From: Rhabdophis nuchalis
Taxonomy: Eukaryota; Chordata; Lepidosauria; Squamata; Natricidae
Assembly (NCBI GenBank): GCA_039707465.1
Contig: CM077645.1
Span: 162,158,503 to 162,222,502 of the forward strand
Reading direction: 5' to 3'
DNA: 64,000 bases
Shown: piece by piece, positions 11,754 through 21,900 of the stretch
How the letters are laid out: every line of letters starts with the position of its first letter
Numbering within the stretch: position 1 is the stretch's first letter
Notes under the pieces: generated by a model
Database searches by the model: none
Told to the model about the DNA's origin: nothing
Seen by the model: only the letters and a program-made list of their open reading frames with translations
Translations under genes and position numbers: made by a program

Positions 11754-12052
11754 GGGACGTGGTAGCTCAGTGGCTAAGATGTTGAGATTGTTGATTGAAA
11801 GGTCGGCAGTTCAGTGGTTATAATCCCTAGTGCACTGAAAGCATGTAAAAATGCAAGTAGAAAAAATAGGAACCACCTTTGGTGGGAAAGTTATAATGCT
11901 CCATGCGCTTTGGCATTTAGTCATGCCAGCCACACGAACATGGCGACATCCTGACAACGCTGGCTCTTTGCCTTTGAAACGGGGATGAGCACCACCCCCT
12001 AAAATCAGGAACGACTAGCACATATGTGCGAGGGGAACTTTTATCTTTACCT
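11754..12052 (+). mobile_element. tRNA-derived SINE (about 300 bp)
   Basis: The 5' part is tRNA-like, with an A box tggtagctcagtgg (about 11760-11774) and a B box ggttataatcc (11816-11826) at tRNA-like spacing, i.e. an internal RNA polymerase III promoter. The body contains phrases such as aaaaataggaaccacctttgg, tcatgccagccacac and gaacgactagcacatatgtgcgagg, and it ends in a short ctttatctttacc tail. No open frame. The squamate-SINE assignment rests on memory of the consensus. Imperfect tgcca-containing flanks (about 11748 and 12055) may be a target duplication. Confidence 0.75.
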
Positions 12053-12059
12053 CTTGCCA

Positions 12060-12605
12060 TGAAGGGCTTTAAAGGTTAAAAGCAGCACTTTGAAGTGGAA
12101 AGAAGCAGTTATTGCAATCAATTTTGCAGTTAATTTGCATTGGTAGTACCTTTTTCATTTAAAAAAACAATCTAATCCAGTTACCTAGAGACATAACACC
12201 AACATGACCCAGAGTTTCCAATCAGTTTCAGCCATAATCTTGTATATATTTACACAGAATTTACTTCTAAGCAATTGTATGGGTTTATATTTTATTTTAT
12301 TGTTTGAAAAAACAAAGACATAAAGAATGCCATGATTTCAATGCAGTGATACCAGGAACTTCATTTCAGGTTTTTAATATGTGACAAAACCTTTAAATAT
12401 TTCAAAGAGGAATCATTGATAAACTTTTGGTTTCTTAGAATGAAGTTCCAAGGGTCAGTAGTGATCAATGTTACTGAACCTCTTGTAACGTATTTTGGAA
12501 TAAGCATGTAAACTGTTGATTGTTGTTTATATTTTGATAACATAAGATTGCCACTATTTGCATTTGATGTTACTTCTTGTCTCAATATGTTATACACACA
12601 AAATA
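12060..12605. other. AT-rich sequence without recognised feature
   Basis: No repeat termini or coding similarity recognised. Confidence 0.4.
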
Positions 12606-12800
12606 TATTTAATCTCTATAAATAAAAATGTAAAATAGTTTGGATGAAGCCGCTAATCTCAAAAACTACTTGACCGATCTACCTCAAATTTTGACACAAT
12701 GTTGCCAAGGACTTCCGATAATAGAATACGTACTCATTTTGTGCCTAGCACACGTGTATCGTGTGCAAGGTACACACATGTAAAATGTAGCCACTGATCA
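12606..12800 (+). mobile_element. Possible Helitron-like 5' terminus
   Basis: The stretch reads taatctctataaataaaaatg...agtttgg, then atctcaaaaactacttgacc and caaattttgacacaatgttgcc. A similarly built sequence begins at 19448 (tatctatataatgctagaattc...caacaatttttgaacc). AT-rich TC starts with this architecture are seen in vertebrate non-autonomous Helitrons. I cannot identify a CTRR 3' end or hairpin, so both class and right boundary are uncertain; the element may extend into the microsatellites. Confidence 0.4.
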
Positions 12801-13433
12801 TGTTTTTACCTTCCTGTAGCTCTTCCCACCTGGCTGATATGAAAAAACTCCCTGCACGTGTGACTGACATGCGCCTCCCTGTCAGAGCCCAATGGCAGCC
12901 GGCTGATATGTCACACAAACACTTCTTGCGCGTGCGACAGACATGCGCCCCCTGTCACGGCGCGGCACTTTCCTGTCGCCACAGCACCTTCTCCTCATGC
13001 TGCGGGACTTCAAAGGACATTGAACCACCAACCCATCCCCGCCTCCCTCCCTCCCTCCCTTGAGGCAGCAGGCACCTGGTAGCTTCGCCTCCCAGCCGCG
13101 GTCCCGCTCCGGGCTGTAACTACGTGGAGAAAGTGGGTGCGCCACGTAGTTGCAGCCTGGAGCGGGACCGTGGCTCCTCTCCCAGCTGGTCTTTCCTTGC
13201 TCGGGGGGCAGGGGGGCTTTGGAGGGAGGCTTCTGCAGGGGCCCAGGTGAGTGGGAACTGCTTCCCGATGTTGCAAGCTCTCTGAGGCTTCTGCGGAGGC
13301 TTCCCTCCGAAGGCCTCCGAGTGGGGGGGGAAGTTGGGAGAGGGGCTGTGGTCCTGCTCTGGTTGTGATTTTGTGGCGCGTGCGCACGGCTGTGTTCTCC
13401 ATGGAGTGGAGCCCGGCTGGAAGATGAGCCAGG
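12801..13433. other. GC-rich non-coding stretch, probably internal to the same repeat
   Basis: Much higher GC than its neighbours, with an internal inverted pair around 13095-13175 (cggtcccgctccgggctg...tacgtgg and ccacgta...gcctggagcgggaccg). Open frames here are by-products of base composition. It could be the interior of the element starting near 12606. Confidence 0.4.
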
Positions 13434-13820
13434 CACAGAGAGAGAGAGACAGAGAGACAGAGAGGGGGGGGAAGGAGGGAGAGACAGACTGAGAGACAGA
13501 GAGAGAGAGGCAGAGACAGAGAGTGAGTGAGGGAGTGAGTGAGAGACAGACACAAACACACATACACACAGAGAGAGAATAATTGTGAGTGAGAGACAAA
13601 AAGACACACACACACACAGAGAGTGACAGAGAGGAAGGGAGGAGAGAGAGACACACAGCGATAATGTATGAGAGATAGACAGACACACACAGAGTGATAG
13701 ACAGAAAGGGAGGAGAGAAAGACATACACACAGAGAGAATGAGTGAAAGATAGACAGGCACACATACACAAACAGAGTGACAGAAATGGGGGAGGAAGGA
13801 GAGAGAGACATAGAGTTACA

Positions 13821-13835
<15 letters not shown>
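13434..13835. repeat. Compound GA/CA/GACA microsatellite
   Basis: About 400 bp of almost pure agag/acag/acac tracts with short interruptions (aggcacagagagagag...). The long minus-strand open frame across it (424 codons, rich in Leu/Ser/Cys/Val) is low-complexity and not a gene. Confidence 0.95.
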
Positions 13836-14412
<577 letters not shown>

Positions 14413-14515
14413 TATATACACTATTGACCTGGATACTGTATATGAAAAATCAATTTCAGACTGTTGTATATCCTTAAATATCTCCCATTTTGGAAACTTT
14501 TGATCTAGATCACTT

Positions 14516-14600
14516 TCTCAAAAATTTATTTATTTATTAAATTTATATGCCATCCATCTCACCTAAAGGTGATTCTAAGCAGCTTGTATGCTTACATGCG
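14516..14600. repeat. Possible old retroposon 3' tail
   Basis: tttatttatttattaaat followed by atatgccatccatctcacc and gtgattctaagcagctt; resembles 4742-4775. Too short to classify. Confidence 0.35.
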
Positions 14601-14915
14601 TACATTAAATTTTAAACTTTGCTCTATATTTTAATTTAGATTAAAAGTGTCTTGCATATGGCAACTATATTCATCACTTAAAGGTTGAATGCCCATTAGA
14701 ATAATAGCACAACCATTAAGAAGAAAGATACAATATAATATAAGAAGGAAATAAATAAAGCTGTTGGCCATAATCCAATTGTAAAACCAGAGAAATCTGA
14801 AAGCCCAAATTTTCAACATTTTGTGAAAATCTTTCTATGAGTATGTACAAAATTGTATCCTTAATCGTAATTTTTCCCGTCATATATTTAACAGAATACC
14901 TCGTCTGCAGATATA

Positions 14916-15081
14916 CCATATTTATCGGAGTATAAGACACACATTTTTTTTCTAAAAAGAGGCTGAAAATCTGGGTGCGTCTTATACATTGAATACAGCA
15001 TTTTTTGCCTCCTGAAACCCCGCCCCTTCACCAAAATGGCCGTGCATAGCCTTATAGAAGCTTCCAGAGAGCTACCTACCT

Positions 15082-15173
<92 letters not shown>

Positions 15174-15490
15174 CCTACCTACCTACCTACCTACCTACCT
15201 ACCTACCTACCTACCTACCTACTGTATTTCTCTCTCCCCCTTCTATCTACCTATATATCTACCTATCTTCTCTCTCTCTCTCCTCTACCCATCTACTGTA
15301 TTTCTCTCTCTATCCCTCTATCTACCTACCCATCTACACACTCTCTCTCCCTACCTACCTACTGTATTTCTCTCTTTTTCTCTCCCTCTCTATCCCTCTA
15401 TTTACCTACCTACTTTTTTAAAAAAAATTGCCTCTTCAAAACATGGATGTGTTTTATATTCCAGTGCATCTTATACTCCGAAAAATATGG
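14916..15490. mobile_element. TA-flanked 'tataagac' TIR element containing a satellite
   Basis: Left end TA|ccatatttatcggagtata and right end atactccgaaaaatatgg|TA are good inverted copies. The left interior (ggctgaaaatctgggtgcgt, gaatacagcatttttt, gccgtgcatagcc) matches the element at 2084-2494. The region expected to be the loop is replaced by about 330 bp of TC and CTAC repeats. No coding capacity. Confidence 0.75.
15083..15415. repeat. (TC)n then (CTAC)n compound microsatellite
   Basis: TC dinucleotides from about 15083 to 15170, a perfect CTAC tract of about 13 copies to 15223, then degenerate units with tactgtatttctctctc and ctatctacctac. The open frame across it is low-complexity. Confidence 0.97.
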
Positions 15491-15492
15491 TA

Positions 15493-16411
15493 TGTATATA
15501 GCTCTCAAGAATTTCCCTGTTCTTTAGGGCTTCCATATATCACTGATCTAAATGTAAATATCCACACACTATTAAAATATACATGTGAGTAGAATGCAGA
15601 ACAAAATTGCCAGATCAAATTTGGTCATTTTAGCCATGCTAAGTGTGTTAACACTTACTTCTGACCTAGATGCTTTTCTCCCCAATAAGCAATAAAAAAC
15701 TAGCAACAATATATATACATATTTCAGTGATATATTTTCAGTTTATTTTGAGTTTTGTTTTTGTTTTTTCATTTGGCTTTATGACTGAATATTTAATCAA
15801 GCCCATTAATGTGTTTACATAGATATGGATCTATATGAATGGGGCTTGGAAGTTATTACATACAATAAGCTTTTTCCCTGACATCCCTTTGGGAGATTTG
15901 CACTACTTTCAAAACTCTGTGTGGATGAGGCTTACACATGCCGATCTATGACCCCCAACTCATGGTTTCCATACGCTAACATATAGATTTTAGAACTACG
16001 TATAGTAAAATCATCACCATTTCCTTTCTTGTTAAAATGGACAAGTATAACGAAATGACATGCAACTGTATTTGATCCTGGAACTGGGATTCTTCAATAT
16101 TTTCACTGATACCTTGAAATGGAATGGAATGTATGTTGAATAAAACTGGATGGGATAACTAATGCTTTAGAAAAGAGCAGCAAAACTCAATATAAATATG
16201 TGTGCTTAAATGTTGAAAACAAATGAATGTAATACGTAGGGAATACAGTAGTTATATACAGGTAGAAATATCAAAGATGCTTTTTCAAAAAGCAACTGGA
16301 CTTTCTTGTTTTTTTCCCTTAAATTTTTTTACTTCTCATCCAAGAAAGTTCTAATAGAACTGAAGAAGCTTTCTGGATGAGAAATGAAATGTTTTCAAGG
16401 GGAAAAAAAAC
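15493..16411. other. AT-rich sequence without recognised feature
   Basis: No coding or repeat similarity recognised. The 16310-16400 stretch includes an imperfect inverted pair (aaagttctaatagaactgaagaagcttt). Confidence 0.45.
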
Positions 16412-17446
16412 CAGGGGTGGGCTTCAAAAATTGCAGCAATGGAGTCGCTGCCCCATTGCTGGGTGGGCATGGCAATGGTGGATGTGGCATAGTCAGCCTC
16501 CTGCACCATGGTGGTCTGTGTGTGTTTTTGCTCTCGTCAGGCTCCAGAGGCTGAGGAAAGGTGAAAACTGCTTCCCCCGGGCTCCAGAGGCCCTCTGGAG
16601 GCTGAAAACAGGCTTGTTTCTGGACTTCTGGAATGTCTAGTAGGCCTGCTTTTCACCCTCCCCAGGCTCTGGAGGCTTTCCTCAAGCCTCTGGAAGGGAG
16701 AAAACTGCTTCCCCTGGGCTCCAGAGGCCCTCTGGAGGGTGGAAACAGGCCCATTTCTGGACTTCCAGAATCTCTGGTAGCCAGTTTTTGATTTGATTTT
16801 GATTTATTTAGATTTATAAAACCGCGCCTCTCTCCCCGAAGGGACTCGGGGCGGTGCACAGGAATTAAAAGACATATAAAACATAACCATCAATAAATAT
16901 TAAAACCAAATTAAATAATGTTCATCCTGTGCTAAAAATCTTAAAATCTTAAAAACTATTTCCCCCTAAGATCCAAATAAAACAGATTAGGCTTCAGACT
17001 ACAGGCTAGGTGAGATGGATTAGGCCAGGCCGACCTGATGGAAAAAGTAGGTCTTCAACTTTTGGCGGAAGGAGCGGAGGTCTGTGGTCATTTTAAGTTC
17101 GGGGGGTAGGTCGTTCCAGAGGGTTGGGCCCACCACAGAGAAGGCCCTTCCCCTGGGCGTTGCCCACTGGCATTGCCTGGTGGACGGCACCCGGAGTAGT
17201 CCCCCTCTGTGGGAGCGAATCGGCCGAAGGGATGTATGGGGTAGGATACGATCCCGCAGATAGCTAGGTCCCGCAGATCCCCCCTCCCCGAGCCTCTGCA
17301 CTTACCTAGCATGGGGACTCCTGTGAGGGGCAGGGCAGGGTGGGTTGGGCCAGCCAGGAGTGGGATTTGGGGGTTTGCCAAACTGCGCAGAATCTTTGCT
17401 AGAGAATCATCCAAACCCAGTGTGAACTCCAGCAGCCCACCCACTG
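16412..17446. mobile_element. hAT-like element, interrupted by an L2 3' end
   Basis: Begins caggggtgggcttcaa and ends agcagcccacccactg, inverted termini matching cagtgggtgggctg. Flanking 8-mers are aaaaaaac and aaaaaacc (7/8), although the site is A-rich. The interior (ctggacttctggaa, ttttcaccctccccagg, ctctggaggct) matches the hAT-like element at 20775-21423 and the partial copy at 41997-42215. An L2 fragment occupies 16783-17278; after it the hAT interior resumes with gagcctctgcacttacc. No transposase. Confidence 0.8.
16783..17278 (-). mobile_element. 5'-truncated L2 LINE 3' end (subfamily A variant), nested in a hAT-like element
   Basis: The minus-strand frame from about 17278 to 17020 encodes GPSYLRDRILPHTS, RSHRGGLLRVPSTR, FSVVGPTLWNDLPP and LKTYFFHQVGLA, the C-terminus of L2 ORF2. 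The 3' UTR signature gcaccgccccgagtccc (minus) and an AAATC-type tail follow. It differs from other copies at several residues, for example HQVGLA instead of CLAGLG. Confidence 0.88.
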
Positions 17447-17563
17447 AAAAAACCCCAAGAAAATCCAGTTGTCTCTTGAAAAAGCACCTTTGGGACAACC
17501 ATGACCTGGATGATTTAGAATCTCCATAGATGTATAGATAGAAAGTGCAAAATATTAGGCTTT

Positions 17564-17669
17564 ATGACAATGTTTATTTTTTTTTAATTATTATTTTTAT
17601 TATAATTTTCCACAAATTATACATCTACACATAAAAAAAAAAAAAGTAAATTTCATGACAATGTTTATT
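17564..17669 (-). mobile_element. Very short retroposed insert with a 15-bp target duplication
   Basis: The 15-mer atgacaatgtttatt occurs at 17564-17578 and again at 17655-17669. Between them lie about 76 bp which, read on the minus strand, run from gaaatttac... to an A-rich tail (the plus strand starts tttttttaattatt). This is the hallmark of target-primed insertion of a severely 5'-truncated, A-tailed transcript, most likely L1- or RTE-driven. The source is not identifiable from so few bases. Confidence 0.75.
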
Positions 17670-18427
17670 ATCTTGGAAAAAGTCTTTGGATTGTAGTTGA
17701 TCGCAATGGCGGAATATGAAGGATCAACATGAATTGCACTTCAAAAAAAATTACCACCATTTTTCACGTTATCAATAGAGCTGTATCTCATAAACAAAGT
17801 AAAAATGTTGACTAGTGAAGCCAGTTTGGCCATCCATTTTTAAGAAAAATTCAGATAAGTGCAGGTGCAAAGCAGACCAACACAAATGATTGGAATTAAA
17901 AACTAAATCCTAGGAGGAGAGCCCAAGTGAACTGGCATCTTTTGCCTTTAAAATTAGAGCTGTAAGAGAATTTAATTATTTATAATTACAGTTACAATAA
18001 AAATTATATTTTTCAAGTTCATAGACACAATTATAATGACAAAATTATAATGGCAATTCTGAGCACTCCATTACTTTAGGAATGTGAAATGTGTTACATC
18101 CTGTTGAAGCAAGAGCATTGAAGAAATACAAATACAAAATTTACCGAATCCAGTGTTGCTTATAAATAAGCATGTCCAATCATTATTGTCGAAATGCATG
18201 GTTCATGTCCTACTTAATGTACGGTATATAGCACATAAATTTATTCTGAAATGCAATAATTGTCTGTACTACCAGAGTTACAGGATTGACAATCTCAAGT
18301 GGCTGTTAATTCTTTGTTTACTAGGCAGCAAAGAGCTCAGATCTGCAATAAAATTGTAAGAATTGTAAAGCTGCCATAATACACAACCACAGTAATAAAA
18401 TATAGTAAAGTGAATCTTATACAGGGA
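17670..18427. other. AT-rich sequence without recognised feature
   Basis: Short frames only; no repeats recognised. Confidence 0.45.
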
Positions 18428-18465
18428 AGATGATGATGATGACGATGACAACGATGATGATGTGG
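18428..18465. repeat. (GAT)n microsatellite, imperfect
   Basis: gatgatgatgatgacgatgac followed by further gatgatgatg copies. Confidence 0.9.
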
Positions 18466-18564
18466 ATAATGATATGACATTGCCTATTTCTCCCACTCCT
18501 GAGAGAAGGCATATGCATTGCCATCATTGCCAGATCAGCATTCTTGAACTCTTTTGTTCTCCTT

Positions 18565-18831
18565 CAGGGGTGAAATCCAGCAGGTTCTCACAGGTTCTGG
18601 AGAACTGGTAGTGGGAATTTTGAGTAATTCGGAAAACCAGTAGTGGAAATTTTGAGTAGTTTGGAGAATCGGCAAATGCCACCTCTGGCTAGCCTCAGAG
18701 TGGGGTGGGAATGGAGATTTTGCAGTAACCTTCCCTTGTCACGCCCACAGAGCCACGCCAACCAAGCCACACCATGCCCACCAAGCCACGCCCACAGAAC
18801 CAGTAGTAAAAATATTTGAATTTCCCCACTG
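18565..18831. mobile_element. hAT-like non-autonomous element with perfect 8-bp target duplication
   Basis: 267 bp beginning caggggtgaaat and ending atttccccactg, inverted termini. It is flanked on both sides by ttctcctt (18557-18564 and 18832-18839, 8/8). Interior motifs include ggttctggagaactgg and repeats of caccaagccacgcccacag. No transposase. The identical duplication indicates a comparatively recent insertion. Confidence 0.9.
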
Positions 18832-19021
18832 TTCTCCTTGTATTACTGTATATCTGTTATTTATTCATTTAAACAGGTCAAGAAAGTGGTAATCCAGGCA
18901 AAGCTAACCTTGGAACATAAGTGCCTGTCTGAAGCCAAAAAAAGTTTAAATCCCATTAGGTTGTTCTTGCATCGTTGTTTTTTTTAGTGGAACTGCAATG
19001 TCAGCAAACAGATTGAACAAA

Positions 19022-19103
19022 ATATATTTGCACAGAAGAAATCTGACACCAGATGCTATAGCGGGGCTATTGGTCAAATGACCTGCTAACTGAACCACAT
19101 TAT
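19022..19103. repeat. 82-bp direct repeat, copy 1
   Basis: Starts atatatttgcacagaagaa and ends ctgaaccacattatc. It recurs at 19712-19793 with only three visible differences. Confidence 0.95.
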
Positions 19104-19447
19104 CTGCAGGAAAAGACAGTCTGGTGCTCCCTGTAAAGAGTTGCCTTACAGGTCTCTTTTCAGTTCATTCTGTTCTGAAAAGTAATTATCACTTCATGAT
19201 GACAGGAGTAGGAGTGTCGATGTTGGTGAGAAAATGCCATGTTCATTCTCAATGATAATTCCCACTTACTGAAATGATACAGAGCCACTTCAGTGGTTAT
19301 AAAATACAATGTGACAAATGCTCTCTTAAAAGCTTTCGTGCTCCCTAGCTAATATTGCCTTGAGTTCCTTTAGGTACTTGATTATTGTTACAATATTGCA
19401 AAATATTGTAGTAATGACAAACTAGAAGGAAAGTGGTTCAGAAAGTC

Positions 19448-19711
19448 ATTATCTATATAATGCTAGAATTCTTGTATCTGTTTGAACGTTTGTCACTTTC
19501 AAATGGGCAAAATGTTGTATCATAGGGCAACAATTTTTGAACCAACTTACCTCAAATGGGTACCTAATAAGCTTGGCTCACTACTCCTGTGGATTTTAAA
19601 TTTGGAAAACTTTTGGCTGCTTTAGCACCACTATGCCACCACTTTGCTAATTCCCAATGCTCCCTGACAGCACTCCACAAATAAAATCAGCAGGGAAGCT
19701 GGCAGGAAGTT
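19448..19711 (+). mobile_element. Possible Helitron-like 5' segment
   Basis: Begins near ttatctatataatgctag, followed by cttgtatctgtttgaacg and aacaatttttgaaccaac, similar in plan to 12606-12800. The segment stops where the second copy of the 82-bp repeat begins. Class assignment is tentative. Confidence 0.4.
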
Positions 19712-19793
19712 ATATATTTGCACAGAAGAAATCTGACACCAGATGGTATAGCGGGGCTATTGGTCAAACAACCTGCTAACTGAACCACATTAT
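19712..19793. repeat. 82-bp direct repeat, copy 2
   Basis: Near-identical to 19022-19103, offset 690 bp in the same orientation. Confidence 0.95.
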
Positions 19794-20736
19794 CAAGTTC
19801 AAGTTCAAGGCCAGCATGAAGGTGAGTGGCTACTGCCAGGCACACGAGGAAGACAAAGTATACACAAGTAGCATGGCAAATGTCAGTGAGGGTATACTGG
19901 GATGCATGCTAGTTGTGGCACATATCAGGGATGATATGTAAGGATACACAAGGATGCCTGAGAGATGAAGTGAGAGTCAGGGAGGAAGCTGAGGGTGCAA
20001 TACATAGATAGAGGGTGTTGTGCAGGGTAGGGAGGTACACACGAGTGCAAAGTGGCCAGGTGTAAGACACAAAGGATCAGAACCATACATTAACTTGCAA
20101 CACAAAACATTTATTCAAGCTAAACATAACAATCTAGTCAACTAACAGTCAGCACAAAATTGGTGCTAAATAAGGCATTCAAGAATGGCTGGATCTGTGG
20201 CAACATAAGGACTCTAAACTGGCAATACATTTAACGCTGCTCCCAACTCTGCCTGTATTCTCCTACACCAGTGCCCTACAAGCACATTAGGACTAAGGGA
20301 TGCATGTGTTGCTTACCTAAGCAACATGCAATCTTCTCTGCTGGTTTCCCCATTGACTTTTTCCCTGCAAGGTTACTAGAGGCAAAGTCAGTGGGGAAGG
20401 CAACAGAAAATGAGAAATTAATTCTGTTCTCATCCTTTCCTGCCAAACTTTTGATCTTTTTTACGTAACTAAATCTCTCTGAAACAAAGACCAAATAACA
20501 GATTATCTACTTAATAATGAAACAAATGAGGATCCCATCATGGTAAAACCTGTTTACTGCAACTTACTGCAATCAATCATTTTTCAAGAAACTCGTATTA
20601 GTACAATGTAACAAAGTTTTGTTGAAATCAAACTTTTGTTGGTTTCAAACATTCTTAAGAGAATCGTTTTCCACAAACAATCATGAAATTTTAAAGGTCT
20701 CTAATTTCATGATTCAATATACAAGTAGTATTCTAC
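19794..20736. other. Repeat-like non-coding segment with hairpins
   Basis: Starts aagttcaagttcaaggcc. Phrases such as aggcacacgaggaagac and catggcaaatgtcagtg look like a dispersed repeat interior, perhaps the Helitron-like element resuming. At 20309-20326 gttgctta/taagcaac forms an 8-bp-arm hairpin, and ttccccattgacttt near 20346 pairs with aaagtcagtggggaa near 20385. No gene. Confidence 0.4.
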
Positions 20737-20774
20737 TTATAACTCTTCGTTTAGTGACCATTCAAAGTTACAAC

Positions 20775-21423
20775 CAGTGATGTGATTCTAAAATATTAGC
20801 AACTGGTTCTCTGCCCGGTTGCTGGATGGGTGTGGCCATTGTCATCATGGCTTACTCAGCCTCTTACATCATGGAGGGGGGCATTTTCACCCTCCCCAGG
20901 CTTTTCCCAAGCCTCTGGGAGGGCATAAATGGCCTCCCCAGGCTTTGGAGGCCCTCCAGAAACAAGCCTATTTCTGGACTTCTGGCAGGCCTGTTTTTCA
21001 CCCTCTAGAGGCTCTGGAGGCTAGCCTGAGTCTCCAGGGGGGCAAAAACACTCTCCCCCAGGCTCTGAGGCCCTCTGGAAGTCAGAAACAGTCTTGTTTT
21101 CAGACTTCCACTATTTCTAGCACTTCTGGTAGGCCTGTTCTTTGCTGTCCAGGGGCTCTAGAGTCTTCGCCAAGCCTCCAGGAGGGCAAAAATGGCCTTC
21201 CCTGGGCTCCGGGGGCCTCTGGAAGCCAGAAACAGCCCCATTTTCAGACTTCTGGAAGGTCCTATTTTTGCCCTCCCAGGCCCTCCGTACAGCCCCTGCA
21301 CTTATCTGGCATCCAAAATGGGCAGTGTGGAGACTCCTGGGAGGGGCAGACAGGAAGGGCCAGCAAGTCCTTCCAACTACCAATTCGCCAGAACCAATGT
21401 GAACCAGCTGAATCCCACCACTG
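20775..21423. mobile_element. hAT-like element with internal minisatellite
   Basis: Begins cagtgatgtgattc and ends gaatcccaccactg (inverted, 12/14). Flanking 8-mers are gttacaac (20767-20774) and gttacaat (21424-21431), 7/8. The interior holds about three imperfect tandem units of 110-145 bp, starting near 20883, 20995 and 21138 with a partial unit near 21275. Each has a pattern of ttttcaccctcc..., aggctctggagg, gaggccctctgga and gacttctgg. Same family as 16412-17446. Open frames inside come from these repeats. Confidence 0.85.
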
Positions 21424-21479
21424 GTTACAATGATATTAAAAAGTGAATTGTCCATTGTCACACTTACGACCATTTCAGC

Positions 21480-21712
21480 TGTTGTGTATGGTGGTTTCCT
21501 GGTTCCACTAGGGGGCACCATACTCTGTTCTGATTGGTTCCTGCTTGACAGCCGGCATATATAAAGAGTTGTCAAGCAGGGTCTCAGCGTTGCCGTTAGC
21601 TGAGATGTGCGTGTAGTGAAATGCCGCGTTGGCAACCTGTTAATAATAAACTGTTAGCGTTCAGAGATCTTGCCTCAGTCTTTCCTGCCACCTGAGTTCT
21701 CCAGATGGAACA
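21480..21712 (+). mobile_element. Solo LTR (about 233 bp)
   Basis: Starts tgttgtgtatgg and ends gatggaaca (TG...CA). It contains a TATA box tatataaa (21558-21565) and a polyadenylation signal aataaa (21645-21650) about 60 bp before the end, the usual U3-R-U5 order. Flanks are tcagc and ccagc (4/5), a near 5-bp target duplication. Removing it restores the outer repeat. No internal retroviral or Gypsy genes remain, so the family is not determined; a solo LTR arises by recombination between the two LTRs of a provirus. Confidence 0.82.
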
Positions 21713-21900
21713 CCAGCCTCCTATGGTCACATGATCAAAATTTGGTTTCTTGGCAACAGGCATCTATTTCAGATGGTTGTTGTATCCCAGGGTTATATGA
21801 TCAACTTTTCTGACATTCTGACAAGCAAAGTCAATAGGGAAGCCAGATTCACTGAACAACTTTGTTAGTAACAACTGTAATGATTTGATTAACATCTGTA

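Larger units (their letters stand above)
20737..21900 (+). repeat. Outer 'cacttacgacc' family repeat carrying two nested insertions
   Basis: Fragments at 20737-20774, 21424-21479 and 21713-about 21900 read as one continuous repeat once the hAT-like element and the solo LTR are removed: acttataactcttcgtttagtgacc ... cacttacgaccatttcagc ... ctcctatggtcacatgatca ... gacaagcaaagtcaatagg. The reverse complement of the same family is at 1120-1720. No coding sequence; superfamily unknown. Right boundary approximate. Confidence 0.7.

Noticed and set aside
15036..15527. 163-codon plus-strand frame with Ser-Leu and Tyr-Leu-Pro-Thr repeats
   Set aside because: Translation of TC and CTAC microsatellites.
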